Origin: Coleophoma eucalyptorum
Taxonomy: Eukaryota; Ascomycota; Leotiomycetes; Helotiales; Dermateaceae
Direction: 5' to 3'
Length of the DNA stretch: 64,000 nt
Assembly (NCBI GenBank): GCA_026120035.1
Contig: JALRME010000052.1
Location: forward strand, 111,859-175,858
The position numbers were made by a program, and so were the translations under genes. The number at the start of each line of letters is the position of its first letter. The stretch's first letter is position 1. Of the stretch, positions 23,479-35,132 are shown one piece after another. The notes beneath the pieces were generated by a model, which saw only the letters and a program-made list of their open reading frames with translations, was not told the origin of the DNA and made no database searches.

Positions 23479-26400
23479 TACAACTTTACAAATAATACTG
23501 CCAGCAATGAAGAATAAAACCGCCGCGCCTAGCTGGATTCAATTAAGAATATGAACTTACTTGTGGTGAGGTATATCTAGGTCGTTGAACTAGTGGTTAG
23601 GCACGTATAGCACGGTCACGGTCTCGGTCTCCACCACGGCCCCAGGAGTTCAGATTGTCGGTACGGAGTAAAGCATTGATATTGGTTCAATACTCAAGCC
23701 TCGCAAGCCTTAAATGCGGCCCGACCGGTTCCAAATTTTTGTCCTCGTATCAACCTTCATCGATTCCATTTCCACCAATTCGACTTTCACACTCCTAATT
23801 CAGATGATCTCCTCTTGCGAGATACTGCGATCACTTGGAAATCACAGAATTTTAGATCTCGGATTGAGATCAACGTGTATTTCATCTCACAAGTATCGTT
23901 CTGCTAAATATGTGGGCAATTAATGACTGTTGGTTGATCTATATACCTCTTATTTCAATAGCTGTAATAGACAGGTCAAAATGGTAAGGTAAAACATAGA
24001 TGATTCTTCTAAGTGAGTGTGGTGGAGGTCTTATAAATACCCCTTCTGGGTATCGATTCGAACTCCGTAGCAATACAGCCATATGTAGTGTTTGCGCCTG
24101 AGCGCAAACACGGCAACAAGCAAGTAGCATAGCGATATTCCAACTCTATACACCTATAGGTGGCGTAGCGATATACCAATACCTACATGAGATGTAACGA
24201 TGTTACCTCACATGTAGGTGGTAGATATATCGATATTCCAACAATGACCTTCGTTAGTATAATATCAGAGCGATATTTTGATCGGCCGTTAAATCAATCA
24301 TCGGTGAACCAATGATAAAAAGTAGCACCGCAAGACAAGTCACTCAAACGTATAGCCCTCGAATATCAGCTTAGATTGCTGACGATATTGTCTTACTAAG
24401 TGATAAGCCCCTCTTCGTAATCTAGGCAGCCTCTAATAAAGTGTATCCTTGGTTTTCAAATTCCCCTTCGAAGCGTGCTTGAATCCAAGATCTACCCCGC
24501 TCATCTCGTAAGAGCCTAGACCGAACACGCCGAGGCAACTGAAGAGTATCGACGTAGGTGGCTTTGTGGGTTTTGATATGATGTAGAGATGGCCTCGAAG
24601 CTACGAGGCTATTGTTAGAAGGAGACATGTCTAATGCTTTATAAAATGTTCCGTGAAGGTATAATCGCAGCGCCTGAAACTAAGCATCGGGAATAAGAAA
24701 CCGTCTTTCAAGCCATGGATGGAGTTTTCTTTGACCAACAATCGAAGCTCCCTTTCTTGTAGTTGTAACAACAAGATTATGCTGATTAGATCTCCCGCGA
24801 GCCTGCCGGTCAGACAACTCGTCTCTTTTTAGTACCTTATCTTAGATACGTCGTAAATTATATTTACCGGTAGAATGAATCCGTTCTTGCGGCATTACTA
24901 TTCACAAAAGACTTAGACTCAAGGGTTGCTTTCACTACTAACGCTATCCCTTAGTATTGAGAATTTGGTACAAGTTACTTTACTCGGTTTGCTATAGTTT
25001 GTGGCTCAAAGATGGTATCTTTCAGCTTCGAGCTACTGTAGAATGATTATGCGGAATTTATACAAGCTAAAATTCAATCATAGCAATACTGCAGAGGCAG
25101 TTTTTAGTTCCAACTTGAAACCTGGTTGCAGTTAAAGTTAAGTTCTGTGTCGCCAGGCTATTTGATAACATGTATGGACACTGTAGGATGGATAAGCCTC
25201 CATGACACACATTCTCGGACTTAGTCTCTCGAGCATCGGTATTAGGTTGCTACGATGCGTGACCATAAGACTTGATCGCGCAATCAGATCGCAGCCTTAT
25301 TGCTTAGCCCCTTGATAGAGTCGTACGATAACGTACCGTTGGTGGGGAAAGCAGCGGCCCCTAGCGGGAACTACAAAGTCCTCTGCCACATTCGCTAGAC
25401 AGCTGAAAGCATCTCTACTCTTTCTACCATTGAAAAAATGATGAATGAGCATGGCTCGACCTCTGGTAGTTATAAAGACGTAGCTTCTCGAATAGACTAC
25501 GCGTCTAAAGTGGTCGACGTTAACAATATTCGATCGACTAGACACTGTGGCAATCGCACAAAACATTATAAACAGATACATATTAACATTGCAAGGACTT
25601 TGCAGCAGTTTGGAACAGTGCCAAGACATTTTATACAACGCAGGGTGAGAAAGGGACAGATTATAATTGGTTGAACTAGAGGGCTCCTGTCGGTCAAAGC
25701 CGTGGGAGGGATTCGATGGTCGCAATGCCATCGTATAGCTCGGTGGTATAGTAGCCTTACTCTAGCTTAAAAAAATTAACCTCAGAATAAAGCATTTGGG
25801 CTGAGATGCAACGACGGCTGAGGTCTAAATTTGTTCAGATTCCTTGCTACTTACATTCGGCGTTATTATGCTCTGCGTGACATGTTTCAGATGTTCTCTT
25901 GCATGTTCTCTTGAAAGCCAGGCAGCACAGATCATACTAGTCTCATAGGTAAGAGGGTTCTAGGTTGGTTAATTGTCTAACTATGCATTATTTGCATTCC
26001 CTGCATTTGACTCTTGGCTATCAACAGCCTTAAGCAATAGCTTGGCGTAAAACCCTCCATTTCTGACATGACATAGTATTCTTATTATTTTAATGTAGTG
26101 TGTTTAGTATGAATACCGCTAATATTGTTTTATGGTATTCTCTTACTTTACAATTGGCTTATTACTGCATGATTTCAATGCGAATCTACCGTTATATGTT
26201 AGCCAATAATATTGTTACTTCGTAGCACGAGCTTGAAATCTTCGAATTTCCACTCTTCTGCCAATGATTACTTTCAAATCCAATTTTCAACAGACTCCTA
26301 CACTGGAGATTTGACATTTTCTTTCAAATATCTTCAACTCTTCGTGCAGACCGCTACTTTTATCAATTCCTGAATTAAACATGTTAATATTTTAGTATTT

Positions 26401-27580
26401 GCCTTTAACCGCTAAATTCGATAGGTGTTTATTTGATGCAATGTAATTCACTATGTTAAAAGAGTGAGGCTACCCGATCATGCTGTTAGAATATTTCCCT
26501 CGTAAACATCTGCCTGTATTCTGCATTGAGTTCATAAAGTGTCAGTAAGAGAGCCTCGAACTTATCCGTGTGACCGTATGCGATGCAGAGAAAAGGCTGT
26601 ATCAATATTCCTTGCAGCGAAGGGGAAAGACTAAAGCTGTTAGAAAGGTAGCCTACGTGGTACTTAAGCGGCTTAAGCTTTACTTGAGTGCTTATAGATA
26701 AAATACAAATTCCTTGCTAATCACTGTGTACTAAATTATGAAGTCTACTTTCAATAACGTTTTTGTTTTTCTTGTTGATTAACTTAGTTACATAAATTTT
26801 CTAGAGTCTTTTTTAGTCACAAATGCTCTCTTCTATTTAGTAGTAGCGGCAACAAAGCGAATCTAGTCATGCAGACGATCTTGCTTATAATTAGTAAGAT
26901 TTACTTGGAACAGAAAAGCTCCCTGCAGCTACATGAGGCTGTATATAAATCATTAGTTAGTACAAAGGCACCTGGAAGACGCTGAATCTGATTAAAGTTA
27001 ATCTGGTGGCGTAATGGTCACTTTGATAACCCAATAGGAGAACTAGTGAGCGCATAATAATGGCTTGGCATTTGCTTGATTTATTTTTGGGCAAGAAAAT
27101 ACAAATATCCGCCAACCTTTCTTTTTGTTTATGCGGCGCTTGCTGACATACGTATTATGGAGTAGCAGATTGAATTGGATGAAAGATTTGAAGGCTGATA
27201 AGGAAATAGATACAAGACATTACTGACATTTAATCTTATCGGTGCCGCAAAGTAGTAGGAGTGAAATTCCAAAAACTCAGATAGACATTCTTTACATTTC
27301 AGCTAATACGCCATGTTCTTATATTGACGTAAGCTTCAAGCAAAGCTTGTTTGCACTTCGCCCGACAATGTTTCGGACAGGCAGTAGCGTAGGCTGTCAA
27401 GCACAGTTTTAGTGATTGGACTTGAGGTTACCTTACATGTTCCCCCAGATGAATGAGCCTCCTTTTCCATTCATTGTTCGGGAACTTCCAGTGAGACAAT
27501 ACTTGTAGTATGTCTGGTGACCCTGTACATAGAACCTTACGCAATGAATGTTTCTGATGCCCCATCTGATGGCTTCAGTG
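23479..27580. other. gene-poor region next to the nested transposon
   Basis: About 4.1 kb without a supported gene. Minus-strand frames at 24422-24628 (68 codons) and 25297-25731 (144 codons) are open, but neither shows a domain; the second overlaps an equally open plus-strand frame at 25438-25674. Segments near 23590-23640 and 25736-25760 have short tRNA-like phrases (TAGTGGTTAGG, GGTGGTATAGT) but do not fold into a complete tRNA by eye. From 25,760 to 27,400 the sequence is AT-rich and featureless. Confidence 0.55.
24181..24219. repeat. inverted repeat with 18-bp arms
   Basis: Arms 24181-24198 and 24202-24219 pair with two mismatches around a 3-base loop. It sits among related phrases: CACCTATAGGTG (a perfect palindrome near 24149), GCGATATACCAA, and GATATTCCAAC twice. 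It may be the remnant of a small repeat element. Confidence 0.6.
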
Positions 27581-27588
27581 TATATAAA
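27581..27588 (+). promoter_or_regulatory. TATA box of the secreted-protein gene
   Basis: TATATAAA about 80 bases before the ATG at 27664, followed by the CT- and CA-rich leader typical of well-expressed fungal genes. Confidence 0.6.
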
Positions 27589-27663
27589 GGGAGCCAACTT
27601 CAAGTCCAAGTTGCTTTTTCTCAACCATCACACACTCATACATCTGCATTAAACCCATCCAAC

Positions 27664-28783
27664 ATGCTCAAAACTACCACAGGAACATTTAAGTTCTTTG
27701 CAATTTATGCAATTTTCCTTGGTTTTATAGCCAATATTCTTGCTGCTCCCCTAGAAGCCGAATCTGTGAATACTTATGCCATAAGTAACACACTTGAGAT
27801 TCGACAAGGACCTGCTGGTGAATTTTGCTTCTTCTATATGACACAAAGACGCTAATTTAGAGCATAGACATCGTCGAAATCGCTTTGGAATTAGTCGAGA
27901 CAATCAAAGATGCTATCGAAGATATTGTGGACATCGATGAGAAGCAGCATGATGCAGAATCACAATTCACGCAAGGCATGGTAGCACAACTAACACGACA
28001 ATACCCTGACAAAAACGTCATTATCTACCATAATCAGGATTGTCATGTCGCTTTTGATAGTAGTGCCGTGCATCAACATCAAGAGTTTGATATTGGACTG
28101 GGAATGACTGAAGGATATGAGATCTATACTTTTGATTCCGGATCTTTTACTCTTGTTGGTGATGGAGGATACATAAACTGGTGCTTTGGCGGCAACTTTG
28201 ATCGTGAAGGCAACGATGTTACATTTTATCAAATATCAGGTAGAAGATCTTACATGACCTGCTAGGCATACACACTAACCATCTACCCAGTTCCGCAAGC
28301 AGCACAGCCTCCTGCACCTGCACCAGCCAGTCCGCCAATTCCACCACCATCTCCAACCCGTGAGAACCCTGGAGACACAGATGGAAACTACTTTGTCAAC
28401 TGCCAGTCCACGGATGGCACCGTCTCGAGCGGAATGGCTTACTACAAAAATCTTAATCCTGGTCAAAATATAGGCCAGCAACCCGACGATTACATAGATG
28501 TCATCCATGGCCAGAATGTAAAATGGGAACAGCCGGGAGCTGGTAAATTACCTTCCAATTAACCCAAATGAATATGTGGCTAATATGGACTGGAACAGTA
28601 ACTTTTAACACTGGAGTCTCGGTCCATTGGACTATTTTTGGCAATGCCCAAGATCTCGACCCAAATTCTAGTTGCGGTACGGCAGATAACACCTATGAGC
28701 ACTTTTGGGTCTACAAAGATTCTGGAGAGTGGCTCTATTCTGTTGATGACTGGTCATGCTACTCGATCTATTGGGCTTTCTAG
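27664..28783 (+). CDS. small secreted protein, two domains joined by Pro-rich linker
   Basis: The model uses exons 27664-27765, 27861-28239, 28291-28542 and 28599-28783 (305 aa). The N-terminus is a clear signal peptide ending ANILAAPLE. The first domain (VETIKDAIEDIVDIDEKQ to YINWCFGGNFDREGNDVTFY) resembles a fungal secreted family of unknown function, possibly the one catalogued as DUF7888. A linker of about 25 residues with repeated Pro-Ala follows, then a second Cys- and Trp-rich domain (YFVNCQSTDGTVSSG, SVHWTIFGNAQDLDPN, WLYSVDDWSCYSIYWAF). Introns 2 and 3 are well supported by phase. The first is uncertain: a donor at 27766 keeps the frame, whereas the more attractive one at 27812 (after GPAG) would shift it by one. 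If 27812 is the true donor, the gene is broken. It could be an effector or an antimicrobial protein; nothing shows which. Confidence 0.7.
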
Positions 28784-29219
28784 GGATAAAGACTTATCAT
28801 TGAATCACTTAGGAAATTTATGAAGCAGGATATCAGGAGTTTTGCACTTTTTTCACTCACTTATACTTGTATTTTTGGAAATAGATTGTTGCGAATAACA
28901 ACATTCTTGGAGGAAGCATCATTTTAGTGTCAACCAAACTGATGGTCATATGTAGCAAGAATTTAGCAACTACAATTAACCACAACTGATTCTCTCAGAT
29001 ATAAATATCTAGCTCATTTAAGTTACTGATGATTCACTGTAATCTATGTCTAACCACGTTACTTGAACGATGAGCACTCTCTAACGACCAGGGGGTACTA
29101 TGAAAATGTAAATTCTGAACTAGAATAATTTATACAATTAACATTGTAGAGCCTTCTCCTTTGGTACATGGATGATGTATATTATATGGTTTACTACATA
29201 AAACTAGCCCATTACGGAC
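28784..29219. other. 3' flanks, no gene seen
   Basis: Convergent 3' ends of the secreted-protein gene (+) and the carboxypeptidase (-); no motif seen. Confidence 0.5.
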
Positions 29220-31283
29220 TTAACTCGCGGGTTCCACAACCTTCGCTCCAATCAGCACCGCCGATCCATCCATGATAGCTTCAGTTTGGTGATCAGAACA
29301 GCTCTTCGCGATAGACCAGATGTCGCAGTTCAATGCTGGCAATGGTGGCATCATTTCAGTGACATTATATGTTTCCAGTGGGCCGGTGGTATGATAGATG
29401 CTGCCCCCGTTCTGACCATGGCTTTGTGTACCCACAGATACTGTACCAGTAGCAACGTCCGATCCAAAAATTGCACGCTGGAAGATGCGGTATACAGTCT
29501 CAGGCTGGTAGCTCATAACAATGTGTCCGGCCTCAAACACTCGCGAAAACGAGAAGCTGCCCGCCTGTCGGACTAATCCACCGACATACGAAGCATTTGT
29601 GATAATGTCAGCATAGCCAGCTTCAGTAAAAGTATCAGCGTATTTCCACTGCGCTGAGAGGCTAACATTTTCAGCACCCAACCCTACAGCTTATTTAGCT
29701 TCAAGTTTATTCAAACTCTCATACAGGTGTAGGCTTACAATTGCAGCGGTAGTCACGATCACCAAACACCATTGCAACCTTGTATCCCTGATCTAGTATG
29801 TACTCGAGGTTGGTAATATTATTCCTGAGTGCATCACCTACACCTAGCGTATATACGTCGCTAGCCACAGTACTCTCGGGCGTATAGTTTAGTGGTACGC
29901 CGAGCTCGGCTTGTACCCAAGCTTGGTTGAAGAAATCAGCACCCCTAAAGTCAGGGAAGGGGTCTAGCACCGGAGCAGACATATCGAATGCGGAACGCTA
30001 GGCAAAACATTCGAGGTTAGTATTGAAATCTAGTTGAGAGCACTTTGCGTACACTAAACTTACATTTGCCAAGTTTACATATGCGCCTTGTACATATTCG
30101 AAGCAAAATGCAAAGGCCTCGCCACAAGCTTCATTCACCGTCTGGTTGTTGCCGTTATAATCAGGGTCACCAATTGCAGCAACTGCGTGGCATTGGTCCG
30201 CTAGATCATAGCAGCCATTGGGTTTAGTGAGATTCTGCATGACTTCTTCGTACGTTGCGTCAGAATAAGCCTTAAAACCATATGGGTTATGGATTGCGGC
30301 TTCGGGGTATTTAGGACCTTCGAGCATGGGGTCGATACAGCCATTAGTGATACCTAGAACATCGAGTTCCAGCGCGTGGCCTAGAGAGGATGTGCCATTG
30401 TCACATTCCTGCTGTCGAATGAATTCATTCTGACGAGCAAAGTAGGCGAAGGAGAAAGTTGAGTAGAAGCCGCCCCAGCTGTTGGTCCAAAGGCTAATCT
30501 TATTGTTCTTAGAAGTGTTCTTGGGAAAACTGTAATCATCAGCTACAAATTATCTATCTGAAATCTAGACACAGCTTACTGAGATGTCCAGACTTGCATG
30601 AAATGCCACAGTGCGTGAGCACCACGCCCTGAGCCTTGGGTTACACTAGAAGTATTCTGTGATGGAAAAGTGCCGACGCGAAAGGTAAGATTGGTTTCTG
30701 GAAACCCGGCCGAGAAGTCCATGGGAGTATAGACATCTTGGAGTAAGTCATAAGTTCCATTTACCAGAGTATCATATGAGAAGCCTGTCTGTACCGGTTG
30801 ATCAATGTACAGTATATTAACCTCATTATTCCAAGACCACGGGTTCAGAGTCGTAGTATTGTAATCTTCGTTAATATAGCATGGTCCACCTTCACCTACA
30901 ACTGCAAGTAAGGATGACTCTCCTGGTCCGCCCGCGAGGTACATTGATGTGGGAGCATTCTCAGGATTCTTCCTCGCTTCGAAGAACCAGTAGAAGGTGC
31001 TGATGTTAAAGCTCTCCCCAGTAAGTGCAGAGGGGAGATTAACATATCCAGAATACGCCTTAGTGCCAGGAGTAGTTTCACAAATATGAGTCTAGGACAA
31101 GTAAAGTACTGTCAGTCGGTACCTTGCTCTGGGTATGAAGGTGTAACAAACCTCTTTGAAAGAGAGCGATGTGCCATAATTATCATTGACGGGTATAGTC
31201 GTTACACCTTTGGGCCTAGGGGGTAGTGCCAATACGACGGAGATGTGCAGTAGCACAAGAGTAATAGATTTGGTCAACCACAT
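29220..31283 (-). pseudogene. secreted serine carboxypeptidase (S10) with one internal stop
   Basis: Exons 31283-31152, 31091-30580, 30529-29739 and 29683-29220 span 632 sense codons plus one internal stop. A signal peptide (LTKSITLVLLHISVVLALP) leads into S10 landmarks: SMYLAGGPGESS, EGGPCYIN, IDQPVQTGFSYD, ISLWTNSWGGFY (nucleophile Ser; relatives have TESYGG), MVFGDRDYRCNW (Asp) and RVFEAGHIVMSYQPE (His). All three catalytic residues survive. TAG at 29998-30000, in FA*RSAFDM, cuts off the Asp and His; no intron can remove it, and a Trp codon changed by G-to-A is a simple explanation. Relatives release C-terminal residues from peptides outside the cell or in the vacuole. Only one lesion suggests very recent loss, stop-codon readthrough or a sequencing error. 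Confidence 0.88.
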
Positions 31284-33179
31284 GGCGTGGAACCTTTTCT
31301 GAATCTAGGGATAAAAGCTGCAACCAAAAGGGCAAAAGCGCACACCAAGCAAGGTAATGTGCACAGTCAGATCTATGATGGGAGCTTGAAAGAAAGGAGT
31401 CAAGAAGAGAAAGGGAAACCCTTTATACTTGGATATTCTCTCCCAACGTGCCTTGTCAACGACCTTGACTGGCTTCGATGCGAAGGAACTCAAGGCTTAG
31501 GCAAACACAAAATGGCTATTGATCTACGCTCTTGGTAGACCATTTCGTATTTTTGTACGTAAAAAAACATGCTTTCTGACGACTGTTTGTCTTACAAGCA
31601 TGAAGATAGCGACTGCATTCTCCGCATGTTGAAAGCACAAAAGCAACTGGAAAGGATGAGCTAATAATAATAACCTTAATTGCATAAATGCGAGGCAGCC
31701 AGTAGTGGGCGTTTGCTTTGCATGATTATGGAAGCGAGACTCCGCACTTCAGCCGGCAGAGGTCGTCTGTCACTTGGTTTCCCTCGGGCTGACCTAAAAA
31801 GAATTCCTGTTGATAATATGACATTGGTGGAGAGGAGCCTTCTTCGTAAAGCAACTTCATTGCTAACCGTCTTGACACCATAAAAATAGTGGCGTATGCT
31901 GACTACAGAAGGGGTAGTGACGAGAAAGTGGCTTCGCTGCGTAGCTGACAAGGCCAAGGTGACATGAGTACCGGAACTGGGACCAGAGCCGGAATTTATG
32001 CCAAATACTAGACTAGACAGCTTGACCTCGTCGGATTCGTCCCCTTCATCTTACAAATCGTTATCCCCAACTTCCTACAGCTCCAGTAGTGCTATTCCTG
32101 CCTGGGTGAGCGCCTTCGTCAGTACACCCCTTTCCGCCATAAAAGCCCTAACCATGCTCCGATCTGCTTCGCGGTCGTCATCATCATATATGCGCAATCC
32201 ATACGCTCTGAGAAAATGCCATTCTCTCTCGTAGTGTGTCTTAACTTGACATGGAAGAGCGCTTGGCCAGCATCGAAGTACGCAAGCGACCACCCTTGCG
32301 TATTTCTGATCGTGCCAGCTGACTTTGACGATTTTGCTCCACCCAGACGGATGCAAAAAGTTGTCGCTATAACCTTTAAGAAATCCAATACTATTGGATA
32401 CTAGAGACGGGAAATGAAGTACATCGTGAAGTACAAGCTATGTGTGTGGTTGTTGCGGCCGCTACCACATGGGGCGTTCTTCGTAGGGAGGATTACGGTG
32501 CCAACATCAAGAAGCGGGATCCCCTGACTGTCGTACTTGGCGCTGGTAACTTATTCGAAAGGTTTGCAGTCTGTAAACCAGCCGCGGGTTTTGCAAGTAT
32601 TGAGAAATAGGAGTCAGTGGGTCCTCTTCAAGTCGACAGATCTTATGGTGCGTACTGAACGTTGGAGTTATTTAAGAACACCCGATTTGGGCACAGCAGC
32701 TCGGATAAGGCCTTGGGGGGTACCTCTATTGCTCTGGATGTTGGGAATAGATGGTCAGATAGGCTTCGAGGACCTTTTGACGTGTGAACTGAGAAATGCT
32801 GGACTGAAGGGAAGGTCACCTGACTACACCGGTTGCTTCTTCATTCCTTATCTCAACATAAAACTCAGCCGCACGCATTACACGAAATTTAGGTGCACGG
32901 TTGTAACTGGCTTATGATTCACACCGAAGTGAAGATTTCACCTCAAATTGGCCATTTCTGTCCAACGAGCGAGTGGGGATTTAACCAGGCTTTTGCAAGG
33001 GCGGATTGTATGGTAGGCAGCATCGTGTAGTTCGTTGCCTCGTTACCGCCTTGCAGCCTTGCCGCCAAGCAATGGCATATATATTACCAAGCCCCCATGC
33101 GGCTCTCTAAAAACCATCTCTACCTTCATTACGTCGAATACGGCTGAGGCATTTGCGTTTGCTTCTCCTGACCTTCAAC
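31284..33179. other. intergenic with possible gene remnant
   Basis: A minus-strand frame at 32075-32356 contains REWHFLRAYGLRIYDDDDRE and ADRSMVRAFMAE, reminiscent of short acidic motifs in small fungal proteins, and runs into two TAG stops further on. It may be a gene relic. Plus-strand frame 32537-32917 (126 codons) is open but unrecognised. The other overlapping frames have no support. The last 110 bases, with CATATATATT at 33077, are the likely promoter of the next gene. Confidence 0.4.
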
Positions 33180-34118
33180 ATGGAGGCTCAACCCCTACCG
33201 CCATCCGCCACATGCACAGAGCTCGTCGTTGCGATAGATCGAACGATGCAATCACTTCAACAAGAAGATTCGGAAATCCATGGTGTCTCTGTTAGTAATC
33301 TCACGTGCCAATACCAAGTACTCCGTGACACGGTTGAGCAGTTGCGAACCATCCTTTTTCTCTATGAGACGCATGACTGTGAGGATTTCGCGCAGGCGAA
33401 TCTTGACCTCACTTTCTACAGTTGGGCCTCAGATGCCTTGGCAACAGTTTTGTGTATCCAAGAAGGCATAGATCAGCAGGCTACAGGCGCCGGTAGCTGT
33501 GAAATGCCTGCAGAAGCAAGGACCTTTGATTTGAAAGGGCTGGCGGAAACCTTAAGCAATAATCAAGCACTACTTTCAGAGTTCTTGCCTATATTGCGCT
33601 GCGATCTGGACGAGTATCTTGAGGCATATATTGGTCAAACACAATTAGACCAGGAGATCGGAGTGACTCGGCCAGCCCATGTTCCTATGGCAACGACAGC
33701 TGTCCACCATCTGAAGACGAAGCTCTACAATCTCAGCGATACTATTAAGGTCTGCCTCGAAGAGATAAAGGAGACAAACTCTTCAGAAAATCCAAACACC
33801 ACTACTGGCACGATGCGAGAAGGCCTTACGAAATGTGTAGCAGTTCTTGCCGAGGCGCTTACAAACAATAGCTCCGAGTGGATTGAATCAATGATTCAGG
33901 GCAGGCTGACTTACGCTGAGTTCTGTCGCATTGATATGGAGGATATAACAAGTCTTGTCGTCGCCTTTAGTACATTTCACGATGAGTTACGTCGCCGGTC
34001 GAGCTATCAACACTTCAGTAATCAAATGGCCGCCGATGTTCATTCAGATTATGATGAAACCAGGATAGCGGAGAATGCCATCTCAATTCTGCTATCATTG
34101 TTTAAGGCAGCAGATTAA
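33180..34118 (+). CDS. uncharacterised helical protein
   Basis: A single exon of 312 codons from ATG 33180. The frame also extends upstream, but without an ATG, and a TATA-like element lies about 100 bases before the start. The product is acidic and appears mostly alpha-helical, without signal peptide or membrane segment: CTELVVAIDRTMQSLQQ, VLRDTVEQLRTILFLYE, a middle helix set around AETLSNNQALLSEFLPILRC, and DELRRRSSYQHFSNQMAADV near the end. It reminds me of the helical N-terminal domains of fungal STAND proteins, but no ATPase follows, so that is a guess. There are no close neighbours on the same strand. Confidence 0.75.
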   Translation: MEAQPLPPSATCTELVVAIDRTMQSLQQEDSEIHGVSVSNLTCQYQVLRDTVEQLRTILFLYETHDCEDFAQANLDLTFYSWASDALATVLCIQEGIDQQATGAGSCEMPAEARTFDLKGLAETLSNNQALLSEFLPILRCDLDEYLEAYIGQTQLDQEIGVTRPAHVPMATTAVHHLKTKLYNLSDTIKVCLEEIKETNSSENPNTTTGTMREGLTKCVAVLAEALTNNSSEWIESMIQGRLTYAEFCRIDMEDITSLVVAFSTFHDELRRRSSYQHFSNQMAADVHSDYDETRIAENAISILLSLFKAAD

Positions 34119-35132
34119 TTGATTCGGGCAGTCTGCTCAAATGACACAGAAACGTTACTTATCTGAGATCTTCATACTTACGCTTGGATGATTACGATTG
34201 AGTCTCCTCTATAGGAGTCAGATACTGCAGTACTTTCGGGGCTGCTTTATCTTTTTGCTGTTTTAGAAATATTTGGTTTGTGCTTTCACTATTTATTTTG
34301 AACTGGTGGGGATGAGAGAAAGTTAGCTTGAGCAAAATAACAAGAACGAGTCGTCTTCTTCACGTTTCATTGTTTATTCCACCACTGCTTTTGCACCATA
34401 TTTCTAACCCAGACACTATAGAAGATCATACGGTTATCATTTATCTCGTCTTTGCGAAATCAGGAGGTCTACTCTCTTGTTTTGCTTCATATATTTTCGA
34501 AACTCAAAAGCCTGTAATAAAATCCAGTCTCACTACACAGTTCAGGGCAAATCTGCGTGCAACATACGTCCAATCGGTTGTGATTCATGAAGCCTACAAA
34601 TTTGTTTTCCTGAAACTGCTAGACTCGCTTCACGCTCATGACCTTTCAGCCAGATGCAAGAACACATCGAACAACCTCGTAAGGCTACCTCACTGGTATT
34701 CATGAAGTATAAACTACTCACTCTACAGGTTAACAATAGTGAGCAGTACAACGAAATCCTAGGCAATATTCATTGACTCCGATATCTAGTAGTTGACGAG
34801 AGTCCAGGTGGCGGTTATCAGTCAGGCCACACAAAGTCTTCAAGAATAACTACCAGCTCTCTTGTCATATAAGACAGAAAATATTTGCTTGTAAGCAGGC
34901 CCCACGGTTTCCTAAGCATTAGTGGTTTGAAGCAAACTGGCTTGTGGGTCCCTAGGCTTTTACAATGTCCATTCATTAACAATTCCCCTGTAATAAAACT
35001 GCTGCGCTCATAAAGAAGATGCCAATCGTCACCACGTCTTTGGTTTATAACAGACTTATACTTGCGCATTGCTCATTACAATAATCCTGACTTCGAAATA
35101 TTTTTGTCTAGAAGAGATATAAAGCCAATAGA
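34119..35132. other. intergenic, no gene seen
   Basis: Frames at 34328-34705 (+) and 34818-35069 (-) are open but have no motif or composition that supports coding. The region holds the 3' ends of its two convergent neighbours. Confidence 0.5.

Noticed and set aside
23580..23665. tRNA-like phrase TAGTGGTTAGG with GGTTCAA downstream
   Set aside because: No consistent acceptor and anticodon stems can be formed at normal spacing.
25297..25731. 144-codon minus-strand frame
   Set aside because: It overlaps an equally long open plus-strand frame, has no domain and lies in a decayed zone; not supported as a gene.
25725..25775. Second tRNA-like phrase, GCTCGGTGGTATAGTAG
   Set aside because: Only a D-arm-like part is present; there is no T-arm or acceptor pairing.
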